From NCBI GenBank assembly GCA_964601505.1, contig CAZRNR010000019.1:1-33602 (forward strand): a stretch of 33,602 nt of DNA, written 5' to 3'. Below the pieces are notes generated by a model, which ran no database searches, had not been told where the DNA came from, and was given only the letters and a program-made list of their open reading frames with translations. The translations under genes were made by a program, and so were the position numbers. Positions 1 to 7,133 of the stretch are shown piece after piece; the stretch's first letter is position 1, and each line of letters starts with the position of its first letter. The stretch is from DRWZ01 sp964601505. GTDB lineage: Bacteria > Calescibacteriota > Calescibacteriia > Calescibacteriales > Calescibacteriaceae.

Positions 1-104
1 AATAGTGCGAGAATATGAAAAGTAAAATACATAAATCAGTATATTATGATTGCAAGAGAGCAATACAAAAGTAATAAAATCATCTCATTACATATACCAC
101 TACC

Positions 105-133
105 TTGCAAGTTTATAGTATTCCTACTATAAA
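105..133 (+). promoter_or_regulatory. Candidate sigma-70-type promoter upstream of the ABC ATPase
   Basis: TTGCAA at 105-110 is followed after exactly 17 bases by TATAAA at 128-133. It lies about 160 bases before the ABC ATPase start, in a stretch (1-280) where I see no gene. The -35 matches four of six consensus bases and the -10 five of six. In such AT-rich DNA chance matches are common, so this is only a candidate. Confidence 0.3.
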
Positions 134-282
134 GAGGATACCTCAAAATAAACCTGCAACAGGAAAATTTCTATCTGGATACTGTATATTTTAGAAAAAT
201 GTTCTACAAAATTTGCAATAGAGAAAAACGAAATAAAAAAGGAATTATTAGGCTTTGTATGTATAAAAAGTAATCCATCAAT

Positions 283-290
283 GGGGAGGA
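283..290 (+). promoter_or_regulatory. Ribosome binding site that decides the ABC ATPase start
   Basis: GGGGAGGA sits five bases before GTG at 296, an ideal Shine-Dalgarno spacing. It favours GTG over the in-frame ATG at 281, which precedes the site. Confidence 0.6.
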
Positions 291-295
291 CTATT

Positions 296-1573
296 GTGGC
301 GGAGGTTTTAATTTCTGCTCAGAACATATCAAAAAAGTTTAGAATCGGGAGAAATGAAATATATGTGCTCTCATCGCTTAACCTTGATATATTTTATGAT
401 GATTTTCTCGTGATACTAGGACAGTCCGGAGTTGGTAAATCCACTCTCCTGAGAATATTAAGTGGAATAGAAAAACCATCAGAGGGAAAGGTTATTTACA
501 AGGGGAAAGACATACAAGAAGCGAAACCTAAAATAGGTTTCATATTTCAGAATTTCTCTTTATTCCCATGGTTCAACGTCTTACAGAATGTTCTTCTGGC
601 AGTCAATTCCTCACTTACTGAGGAACAGAGATTAAAAAAAGCATTGCAAATTTTAGATATGGTTGGTCTTGATGGTTTTGAAAATGCGTTCCCCTCTGAA
701 CTCTCAGGTGGTATGAAGCAAAGGGTTGGCATAGCTAGAGCTATAGTATCGGATCCAGAAGTTGTCTTTATGGACGAGCCGTTTTCCAATCTTGATATAC
801 TCACAGCTGAGGCACTTCGAAGGGACTTTATAGATATGATTTCGGAACAGAAAATAAGAGTTGGGGCAATCGTCATGGTCACACACAGTATTGAAGAAGC
901 TTTAATCATGGGTAAAAGAATATTGATACTTGGCAAAGGAGGAAAGATAGTAGAGGAAATGAAATTACCAATCCCTTACCCAAGGAACATTAGAAATATG
1001 CAAGAAGTTATTGATAAAATCCATACAATCCTATCACAAAGTGTGGAGGAAACTGAACTAATCAAGAGAAAACAAAGATATATAAGGCTACCGGATGTTT
1101 CACCAAACACGATGATAGGTTTTCTTGATATAATTGTTGATATGCTTGGGCAGAAGGATAGAATAAACATATTTGAGATATCCCAAAAACTACTTTTAGA
1201 TGTTGATGACCTATATCCGGTTCTTGAAGCATGCCAAATATTGGGATTCATAGATGTAAAGGAAGGGGATGTCATTTTACTTGAAAACGGGAGAGAATTT
1301 GCAAAATCTGATCCTGTAAGGCAGAAGGAAATATTCTCAAAAGCACTGCTCGAGAATGTATTTCTTGCAAAAGAGATATATGCAATACTCAAAATGAAAA
1401 AGGAAAAACGAATGAAGTTAGATTTCTTTATCGATATAATAAAGGAGCATTTTTCAAAGTCAGAGGTCAAAAGACAGATAAATACAATCTTAATATGGGG
1501 AAGATTTGCTGAAATATTTGAGTACGATGAAAAATCAGAAGATGTATATATACCGGAAAGTCCAGTAAGTTAA
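296..1573 (+). CDS. ABC transporter ATP-binding protein, NitT/TauT (nitrate/sulfonate/taurine) type with C-terminal AAA-associated domain
   Basis: This is the nucleotide-binding subunit of an importer of the nitrate/sulfonate/bicarbonate class; it hydrolyses ATP on the inner face of the membrane. Numbered from the upstream ATG at 281, Walker A (GQSGVGKST) is at 47-55, the Q-loop at about 90, the LSGGMKQR signature at 141-148, Walker B (VVFMDEP) at 161-167 and the H-loop His at 202. Residues from about 265 to the end look like the winged-helix 'AAA-associated' C-terminal domain found on a subset of these ATPases, which explains the length of 425-430 aa against about 250 for the ATPase alone. 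I chose GTG at 296 because GGGGAGGA (283-290) lies five bases before it; the ATG at 281 would put this ribosome site inside the gene. No permease or binding protein is visible, so the substrate is unknown. It ends six bases from the convergent phoH-like gene. Confidence 0.88.
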   Translation: MAEVLISAQNISKKFRIGRNEIYVLSSLNLDIFYDDFLVILGQSGVGKSTLLRILSGIEKPSEGKVIYKGKDIQEAKPKIGFIFQNFSLFPWFNVLQNVLLAVNSSLTEEQRLKKALQILDMVGLDGFENAFPSELSGGMKQRVGIARAIVSDPEVVFMDEPFSNLDILTAEALRRDFIDMISEQKIRVGAIVMVTHSIEEALIMGKRILILGKGGKIVEEMKLPIPYPRNIRNMQEVIDKIHTILSQSVEETELIKRKQRYIRLPDVSPNTMIGFLDIIVDMLGQKDRINIFEISQKLLLDVDDLYPVLEACQILGFIDVKEGDVILLENGREFAKSDPVRQKEIFSKALLENVFLAKEIYAILKMKKEKRMKLDFFIDIIKEHFSKSEVKRQINTILIWGRFAEIFEYDEKSEDVYIPESPVS

Positions 1574-1579
1574 AATCTA

Positions 1580-2524
1580 CTACTTCTTCTCGTACTTTTC
1601 AAATGCTTGTATTACCTTTGAAACAACCGGATGCCTCACAACGTCAAACGTATCAAGGTGTATGAACTCTATACCTTCTATCCCACCCAATATTTTCTCA
1701 AGCTCAATCAACCCTGACTTCTGTATATCTACCTGTGAGAGATCAGCTGTAAGGACCATCCTTGACCCTGTGCCCATTCGTGTAAGAGTCATCTTTACCT
1801 GCTCATATGTGAGATTCTGTGCCTCATCTACTATTATAAATGAGTCAGAGAGAGTTCTCCCTCTCATAAAGGCTATTGGTGAAATTTCTATAACTCCACG
1901 AGACATAAGCTTTGTGAATTCTCTGTAATCTAAAATGTCATATAGGCAATCATATATCGGGCGCATAAAAGGGTCAACTTTCTCAAGTATTCCTCCTGGG
2001 AGATAACCTATCTTTTCTCCTGCTTCAACAGCCGGACGGGTCAGAACTATCTTAGCAACATGACCAGCTTTCAAATATCTAATTGCAACAGCTATCGCTA
2101 GGTAGGTCTTACCTGTTCCTGCTGGACCAAACGAAAATACAATCTCATTCTTATACATGGATTCAACATATCTACGCTGGTTCTCGGTCCTCGGATAAAC
2201 CTTCTTGCCTCTGTACGTCACAACTATAAAATCATCTCCTTTCAACTTCTTTCCATCTCCTAGTTTTGAAACCTCCAGGACCTTATTCTCAACATCAGAT
2301 TTTGATATTGCGAAACCCTCCTCTATCTCGTGGCACAGCTCTTTTATAGCTCTCTCCGCTATATCCACCTTCTCTTCATCACCTTTAAGAAATATTTTTC
2401 CACCTCTTGAGCTTATGGATATGTCAAGCATTCTTCCTATACTCTTGAGATTCTCTTCGTATTCTCCTACCAAAATCTTGAAGGTGTTTATATCATCAAA
2501 TTCTAATTCCCTTATATTTGACAT
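1580..2524 (-). CDS. PhoH family ATPase
   Basis: This is a cytoplasmic P-loop ATPase of the PhoH/PhoL family. Family members are linked to RNA metabolism and are often encoded beside ybeY. The N-terminal ~80 residues fit the small KH/R3H-like nucleic-acid-binding region of PhoL proteins. Walker A (GPAGTGKT) is at 133-140, the family motif LTRPAVEAGE follows at 161-170, and Walker B (IIVDEAQN) is at about 230-237. The length of 314 aa is normal. No ybeY homologue or HD-domain protein, the usual partners, is seen beside it. It is convergent with the ABC ATPase and divergent from the Lys-rich protein at 2682. The biochemical role of the family is still loosely defined, so the name is safer than any function. 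Confidence 0.92.
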   Translation of the reverse strand: MSNIRELEFDDINTFKILVGEYEENLKSIGRMLDISISSRGGKIFLKGDEEKVDIAERAIKELCHEIEEGFAISKSDVENKVLEVSKLGDGKKLKGDDFIVVTYRGKKVYPRTENQRRYVESMYKNEIVFSFGPAGTGKTYLAIAVAIRYLKAGHVAKIVLTRPAVEAGEKIGYLPGGILEKVDPFMRPIYDCLYDILDYREFTKLMSRGVIEISPIAFMRGRTLSDSFIIVDEAQNLTYEQVKMTLTRMGTGSRMVLTADLSQVDIQKSGLIELEKILGGIEGIEFIHLDTFDVVRHPVVSKVIQAFEKYEKK

Positions 2525-2681
2525 CTATATTGATCTATCTTTTCTCTAAAATAATATTATCCTCTATTTTCTTTGTCGTTCCAAAAATAGATAATAAGAA
2601 ACCAAGCACAAGAATGTAAATTTTCAAGCAAGATTCCGTAAAATAGGAATCATTGCTACAATAGATTAAAAAAACAAAAAG

Positions 2682-3200
2682 ATGAATCTAAAGAAGAAAA
2701 TAAAAAAAAATCTAAAGAGAAAAATAAAAAAAATAAATAGAAAAATAAATCTAAAGAAAATCAACACGACGGAAATAATTGAAAGAATCATAGATCTCAT
2801 TTCATCCACTGAGAAAAACAAGATACAGAGCAAAATAATTGAAAACATACTGAAGATCTTATTTTTATCCTCGTCTTTCATTTACTCCTTGCCCATAAGT
2901 TTTTCTGCGAAGCTTATTTCCCTACCTTTAGATTTTCTGATAGCGGTCATTCTCTCATGTTACTATGCTATACAAATAGCAAGAAAAAACAACATAGATA
3001 TAAAAGAGGAGAAAAGAAATCTTGCTTCATTTATAGCCGATAAGGTAATTCTCTACATCATAAAAAATAACATAAGTTTGAAAATATTTCAAAGAAGAGG
3101 GTCAATCGCTCTTTCCATTAAAGAATTAATGCAAAGATCAAAAATTGCAGAAGATATTGAGAATCTATTCAAAGAGAATTATAGAGCAAAAAATAAATAG
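2682..3200 (+). CDS. Hypothetical Lys-rich membrane-associated protein
   Basis: I do not recognise this 172-aa protein. The first ~28 residues are extraordinarily basic (LKKKIKKN, LKRKIKKI and NLKKIN blocks, more than half Lys or Arg) and are encoded by an imperfect tandem repeat. Residues about 60-105 contain two hydrophobic stretches that could be membrane segments or a membrane-embedded hairpin. The remainder is a charged helical tail with another basic stretch (ENYRAKNK) at the end. Its stop is five bases before the RimI-like gene, so the two are probably cotranscribed. No Shine-Dalgarno site precedes the ATG, and the true start could lie further in, past the repeat. It is the only gene here with such biased base use at the 5' end. 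Confidence 0.6.
   Translation: MNLKKKIKKNLKRKIKKINRKINLKKINTTEIIERIIDLISSTEKNKIQSKIIENILKILFLSSSFIYSLPISFSAKLISLPLDFLIAVILSCYYAIQIARKNNIDIKEEKRNLASFIADKVILYIIKNNISLKIFQRRGSIALSIKELMQRSKIAEDIENLFKENYRAKNK
2683..2763 (+). repeat. Imperfect A-rich tandem repeat at the gene start
   Basis: The unit is TCTAAAGA followed by an A-rich run of about 16 bases. It begins near 2687, recurs near 2710 and, after a degenerate unit, near 2751. It encodes the repeated LKKKIKK-like blocks at the N-terminus of the 2682 gene. The pattern suggests slippage or short tandem duplication. Confidence 0.5.
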
Positions 3201-3205
3201 CTAAA

Positions 3206-3661
3206 ATGGGACGCCCAATGACAAATAAAAACATTACTATAAGGAACGCCGAAATAAAAGATATTCCCTCAATTATGGAAATAGAAAAAGCATCATTTCA
3301 AGATTTCAGCTGGTCGGAGGAATCTTTTGCGTCATCAATAAAAAACACTCTGATAGCCGAATCTGACGGAGAAATCTTGGGATACATTGTAATATCAAAG
3401 ACACTCGATGAAGTAAACATAGATAACATAGCTGTCAGGCCAGATATAAGAGGTAAAGGTATTGGCTCACTTCTCCTTGATTTCGTCATAAAAAACAATC
3501 CAGATTGTTCATTCTTCCTTGAGGTCATGACATCAAACAAAATTGCTATAAGACTATATGAAAAATTTGGATTTAAAAAGATATACTTAAGAAAAAACTA
3601 CTATGGAAATGAGGACGCAATAGTCATGGCAAGACATAAAAACCAATCCAAGCTAAACTAA
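3206..3661 (+). CDS. rimI: GNAT N-acetyltransferase, RimI-like (ribosomal protein alanine N-acetyltransferase family)
   Basis: This single-domain GNAT enzyme (about 150 aa) transfers acetyl from acetyl-CoA, in RimI to the N-terminal alanine of ribosomal protein S18. The N-terminus (IRNAEIKDIPSIMEIEKASF) is the typical RimI opening. The acetyl-CoA pyrophosphate loop RGKGIGSLLL is near residues 87-96, followed by FLEVMTSNKIAIRLYEKFGF, which is characteristic of RimI. The start could be the ATG at 3206 or the in-frame ATG at 3218 (MTNKN), which is closer to the usual family start; neither has a clear Shine-Dalgarno site. It follows the Lys-rich orphan by five bases. The usual partner tsaB is not next to it. 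GNAT paralogues are common, so the exact substrate is inferred. Confidence 0.82.
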   Translation: MGRPMTNKNITIRNAEIKDIPSIMEIEKASFQDFSWSEESFASSIKNTLIAESDGEILGYIVISKTLDEVNIDNIAVRPDIRGKGIGSLLLDFVIKNNPDCSFFLEVMTSNKIAIRLYEKFGFKKIYLRKNYYGNEDAIVMARHKNQSKLN

Positions 3662-3933
3662 AAATGCAGAAAGTATATAGGTCTCAAATTGAAAACTTGA
3701 ATTCCAAGAAAGAAATTGTTCATATTTTGATAATCCAAAGATAGTCAGATTTCTCTCTTCTGTTCCTTAAGTTTTCCCTTTTTCTATATCCTTCATCACC
3801 TTGATTTTATGGTATATTGATTTTCGGAATTTTTAATTTCGCGAATTTCTTTGAAATCAGTTTTTATTCACCTCAATGCTTTTGCTCACCTCAATACTGC
3901 ATGGTATTAAAGAAAAATGATTTTAACTCCTAC

Positions 3934-4509
3934 TCATGTAATATAACCTTTGGTGGATGATGTTCTACCAACTCCCCTTTTTCTTGTTGCCTTATAAAAA
4001 GCTAGTGCAGAAGCCTTAAATGAAGCTTCTACTATGTGATGTGAATTTAGACCATAAAAAATTGTGCAGTGAGATGTAAACTTTCCCCCCCTTGATAAAC
4101 CATCAAAGAATATGTATAGTATGTTAAGATAAAAAGGCTCTTTCACAAATTCCGCCCCATGCAAAAAGAAATATGGTCTTCCAGATATATCAAGAACAAA
4201 CTCAGATAAAGCTTCATCTAATGGAACTTTTTGACTACCGAACCTCCATATATCTTCTCCGCAGCTTTTCCCTATAGCTTCTCCAACACACAAACCAACC
4301 TCCTCCACAAGATGATGATAATCCACATGTGTATCCCCTTGCGCAGAAAGTTCAATATCAAACAAAGAAAACTCGGAAAATATCTCCATCATATGGTCCA
4401 AAAAACCTATACCAGTTTTTATATTCCTTTTCCCAACTCCATCTATGTTAACACGGACCTTCAACTGAACTTCTTCTGTTTTTTTATCTATTTCATATTC
4501 CCTTTGCAT
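3934..4509 (-). CDS. hisB: Imidazoleglycerol-phosphate dehydratase
   Basis: This enzyme dehydrates imidazole glycerol phosphate to imidazole acetol phosphate in histidine biosynthesis, using manganese bound by repeated His motifs. Visible are GIGFLDHMM (near 37), DTHVDYHHLVEEVGLCVGEA (near 59-78), and the second metal half-site NSHHIVEASFKASALAF near 154-170, ending with the family's STKG (near 185-188). At 191 aa it is the usual monofunctional length, without the phosphatase domain of the enterobacterial fusion. It stands alone; only hisH, 14 kb away, is another his gene in the window. Its ATG is just 24 bases from the divergent start at 4534, leaving no room for two separate promoters and leaders. 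Confidence 0.95.
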   Translation of the reverse strand: MQREYEIDKKTEEVQLKVRVNIDGVGKRNIKTGIGFLDHMMEIFSEFSLFDIELSAQGDTHVDYHHLVEEVGLCVGEAIGKSCGEDIWRFGSQKVPLDEALSEFVLDISGRPYFFLHGAEFVKEPFYLNILYIFFDGLSRGGKFTSHCTIFYGLNSHHIVEASFKASALAFYKATRKRGVGRTSSTKGYIT

Positions 4510-4533
4510 AATATTTTGGATAATTTTAAGAAT

Positions 4534-5025
4534 ATGCTATTGAGCCATATCAATTTCAGATTTCTGCTTGTTGCTTTTGCCACAAGTTCAATAATCACAT
4601 ACTGCTCGCAGCACAAGATAATTAAAATACCATCGATTTGCTCCGAGGAGTTGTCCTCACTAAATGAACTTATGGATATACTACAAAGGCATGATATAAG
4701 AGATATAAGAACACGAGAAAAACTTCAAAAATTCTTTAGAAACGAAGAAGAAGAGGATAAGTTCATATCTTCATTGATATATAAGATCAGAGAAAAGGAA
4801 TCATTCTATGGTAGAGTTAGTTCATATAAAATTATTGACATCTCATATGAAGAAAACATATGTACTTTTGATGTCCAGATAAGTTTAGAGAAAAGATATC
4901 CAATCGAAAATATAAAGATATATGAAAGCATAAGCCTTATAAATGAAAACGGCTCGCACTATATCCAACCCCCCAAATATGTAGGAGAAATAAAAGAACG
5001 AAGAGAAATGCCTTATTATTACTAA
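4534..5025 (+). CDS. Small exported or membrane-anchored protein of unknown function
   Basis: I do not recognise this protein of about 163 aa. It opens with a hydrophobic segment (INFRFLLVAFATSSIITYC), so it is probably exported or anchored. The Cys there has Tyr before it, which is not a standard lipobox. The mature part is charged, with a helical region (RHDIRDIRTREKLQKFF) followed by alternating strands (SYKIIDISYEENICTFDVQISL) that resemble a small nuclear-transport-factor-like or immunoglobulin-like fold, although no family motif is visible. The start is taken at ATG 4534; the reading frame stays open upstream to 4231, but that part lies antisense to hisB and is not convincing. GATAAT at 4519-4524 lies ten bases before the ATG, so the transcript could be nearly leaderless. 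Confidence 0.62.
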   Translation: MLLSHINFRFLLVAFATSSIITYCSQHKIIKIPSICSEELSSLNELMDILQRHDIRDIRTREKLQKFFRNEEEEDKFISSLIYKIREKESFYGRVSSYKIIDISYEENICTFDVQISLEKRYPIENIKIYESISLINENGSHYIQPPKYVGEIKERREMPYYY

Positions 5026-5312
5026 CCACGAGGAAGCAAATCATTTCTATCTAAATAAATCTAAAATCCCATTTTTTGATATTGCTCAGCTAGATCAAAC
5101 ATAATGAGAGATTTTATATTGTATAACAGGTAGATCAACGATCAAATGTTGCAGAATTACGAGCGAGATTGAAGATCCACTTAAAATAAAAATAAAAAAT
5201 AAGGATAGAAAAATCATAAAGCAATCTTATACCGGCAACATCAAAAATAACAAATTCCTAAAGGTTATTAAAAAATTGACTTTGTAAGAAAAAATCATTA
5301 AATAAAAACTAC

Positions 5313-5319
5313 GGGGTGA
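5313..5319 (+). promoter_or_regulatory. Ribosome binding site deciding the first lipoprotein start
   Basis: GGGGTGA at 5313-5319 lies five bases before ATG 5325. A GTG at 5316 in the same frame would be part of this site, so ATG 5325 is the better start. Confidence 0.55.
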
Positions 5320-5324
5320 AAAAA

Positions 5325-7133
5325 ATGATAAGGAATTCAATAGTAAAAGCTTTATTCGTATTAGGTGTATTTACACTAGGCTGTGCAAGCGAAGAAAAAA
5401 GTCTTGTTGATAAAATCCCTGAAGGAGTCAAGGTGATATCTACATATGGAGAAAAACCCTTCCTAAAGGATAAAAAATTAGTTGATTTCTCCGGATGGGA
5501 ATCTGAAAGTCCCCAAACATTATTCCTAACAGATGGGAAGACAACCTTTCTCCTCTCATATGTTCTACCAGAAAACCTTATATACGATGTATGGAAAGGG
5601 AACGCAGAAGTTATAAGCAAGCTTGATTATTTCAAACCTAAGGAAGGGTATGTTAAGATAGACGAGAGAACAACGGCTTTAAATTTAGTTCTTATATCTC
5701 CACCACACTTTTGGCTTTTTACCCCAAGAGCCATAGTTTTTGCTGCAGGACATATAGTCACACACAAAGATTTTGAAACTCTTGTAAGCTATATAAGAAA
5801 CACAGAACCTGGAGAAATAATCTCAGGAAAGCGGCCGGAAATATTTTCTCTTGCCCAGAAAATAGCCGAGGATGTAAGAAGTTCAATTGTTCCGGCCAAT
5901 ATGCTTGCTCCAGGTCTTTCTGAAAAGCAAGAAGGGTGTGGAGATGAAAGAATAGCTAAAATAGAAGATGCACCAGGGACAAAAATAAAGCTCATAGTCA
6001 GGCACATGGTATTTTACGGCGGTGGCATATTTAACGGCATTGACCCAACGAAAACAAACGATATAAGAAACTACTTCTTACTGAAAGCACAAGAAGCAAA
6101 ATTAGACCTTTCAATAGACAACATAATACAGCTAAATTTCATCAATCCTCAAGTTACAACTGAGATAGATTTTGGTGATTACAACAGGCATGCGATAAGA
6201 TTGGAAAAAGGATTTGAACTCAGCACTTCTATAATAACAGATCCTATAAAGCGTGTTGGGCTTATTGCCAACTTCGGGCGGATTGTAAAGTATGTTATTG
6301 AAATAGCAGTCCCAAACATAGCAGCCTGCATACCAGATGGTGATACCTGGGGACATGTCATAGTAACGGCTCAGAACCTATTCACATCTGGAGACATAAG
6401 CGATATACAGAGCATCTTCAGCTCGTCTTGGGATGAAATACTGCGGGTTATAGTCTCAAACTTTGTAAATCAAGATTCATGGATTTACAGAATTTTGAAC
6501 AAAGTAGGTTTTGCAAGTTGTGCATATTCACCGAATTTTATTGTTTCCCAAATAGCAGGTCTCATAAGGAATTTTCCAATAGTTAAGCTGTACGATGCTA
6601 TAACAAGATATATTCCGTTTGGTTATGAACTTTTCACGAAGCCAAAGACAGGTATATATGGCGCTCAAAACGGTGCCCCAATTACAGGAGAACAAATTAT
6701 CGCAAGTGTAGAACCAGCAACGCAGGCTACATCCCCGGGTATAATAAAGATAGAGACAATAGGTCCGGAGTGTCGTGGGAACTGCTACATAAGGCTTCAG
6801 TGTCCAATATTTGGAGTCCATCAGCTCAGAACCTATCTTGGATGTGGACTCAGCCAGGTGAATTTTGAGGTCCCATATAACTTCTATGGAAACAACTGTA
6901 GTCTTATCCTTGCTGTTTCGCATAACAATCAGGAAATAACAACAAGTTTATATACAATCAATATAAGAAACTGTCCTGAATGCGCCTATAATCCTTCCGC
7001 TGGTGGAAAACCAGCTGAAGAAGGCGGTGGTGGCTGTTCAACATCCTCCCCATATAGTGCATATACACTTATGTCCCTACTCATTATCTTCATAATCCGA
7101 ACGCTAAAACCAAATAAACCAAATAAACAATGA
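5325..7133 (+). CDS. Large predicted lipoprotein with MYXO/SYNERG-CTERM-like C-terminal tail, function unknown
   Basis: About 602 aa. The N-terminus (MIRNSIVKALFVLGVFTLGC) is a signal peptide with a lipobox-like end at Cys20. The central part has no recognisable enzyme motif; it mixes helical stretches with a long segment rich in Ile, Pro and Gly. Residues from about 475 to 555 are Cys-rich and strand-like (PECRGNC, QCPIF, GCGLS, NNCSL, RNCPEC), as in an immunoglobulin-like domain with disulfides. The end carries EEGGGGCSTSSP, then a hydrophobic stretch (YTLMSLLIIFII), then Arg and Lys. That tripartite layout is like the Cys-containing C-terminal sorting tags of Myxococcota and Synergistetes. 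Its stop overlaps the start of the next lipoprotein as ATGA, so translation is probably coupled. I infer an envelope or surface protein and give no function. Confidence 0.8.
   Translation: MIRNSIVKALFVLGVFTLGCASEEKSLVDKIPEGVKVISTYGEKPFLKDKKLVDFSGWESESPQTLFLTDGKTTFLLSYVLPENLIYDVWKGNAEVISKLDYFKPKEGYVKIDERTTALNLVLISPPHFWLFTPRAIVFAAGHIVTHKDFETLVSYIRNTEPGEIISGKRPEIFSLAQKIAEDVRSSIVPANMLAPGLSEKQEGCGDERIAKIEDAPGTKIKLIVRHMVFYGGGIFNGIDPTKTNDIRNYFLLKAQEAKLDLSIDNIIQLNFINPQVTTEIDFGDYNRHAIRLEKGFELSTSIITDPIKRVGLIANFGRIVKYVIEIAVPNIAACIPDGDTWGHVIVTAQNLFTSGDISDIQSIFSSSWDEILRVIVSNFVNQDSWIYRILNKVGFASCAYSPNFIVSQIAGLIRNFPIVKLYDAITRYIPFGYELFTKPKTGIYGAQNGAPITGEQIIASVEPATQATSPGIIKIETIGPECRGNCYIRLQCPIFGVHQLRTYLGCGLSQVNFEVPYNFYGNNCSLILAVSHNNQEITTSLYTINIRNCPECAYNPSAGGKPAEEGGGGCSTSSPYSAYTLMSLLIIFIIRTLKPNKPNKQ

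Noticed and set aside
3662..3933. TTCGCGAA palindrome and short CTCACCTCAAT repeats between rimI and hisB
   Set aside because: The palindrome is only 8 bases and the repeats are too short and few to support a function.
4231..4533. Upstream extension of the small exported protein
   Set aside because: It lies antisense to hisB, and the hydrophobic export segment begins right after ATG 4534.
5110..5288. Open frame of about 60 codons ending just before the first lipoprotein
   Set aside because: It has no ATG, GTG or TTG start and its composition simply follows the A-rich DNA.
5276..5304. TTGACT with 17-base spacing to TAAATA as promoter for the lipoprotein operon
   Set aside because: The -10 matches only half the consensus, and transcription would start inside or at the ribosome site at 5313.
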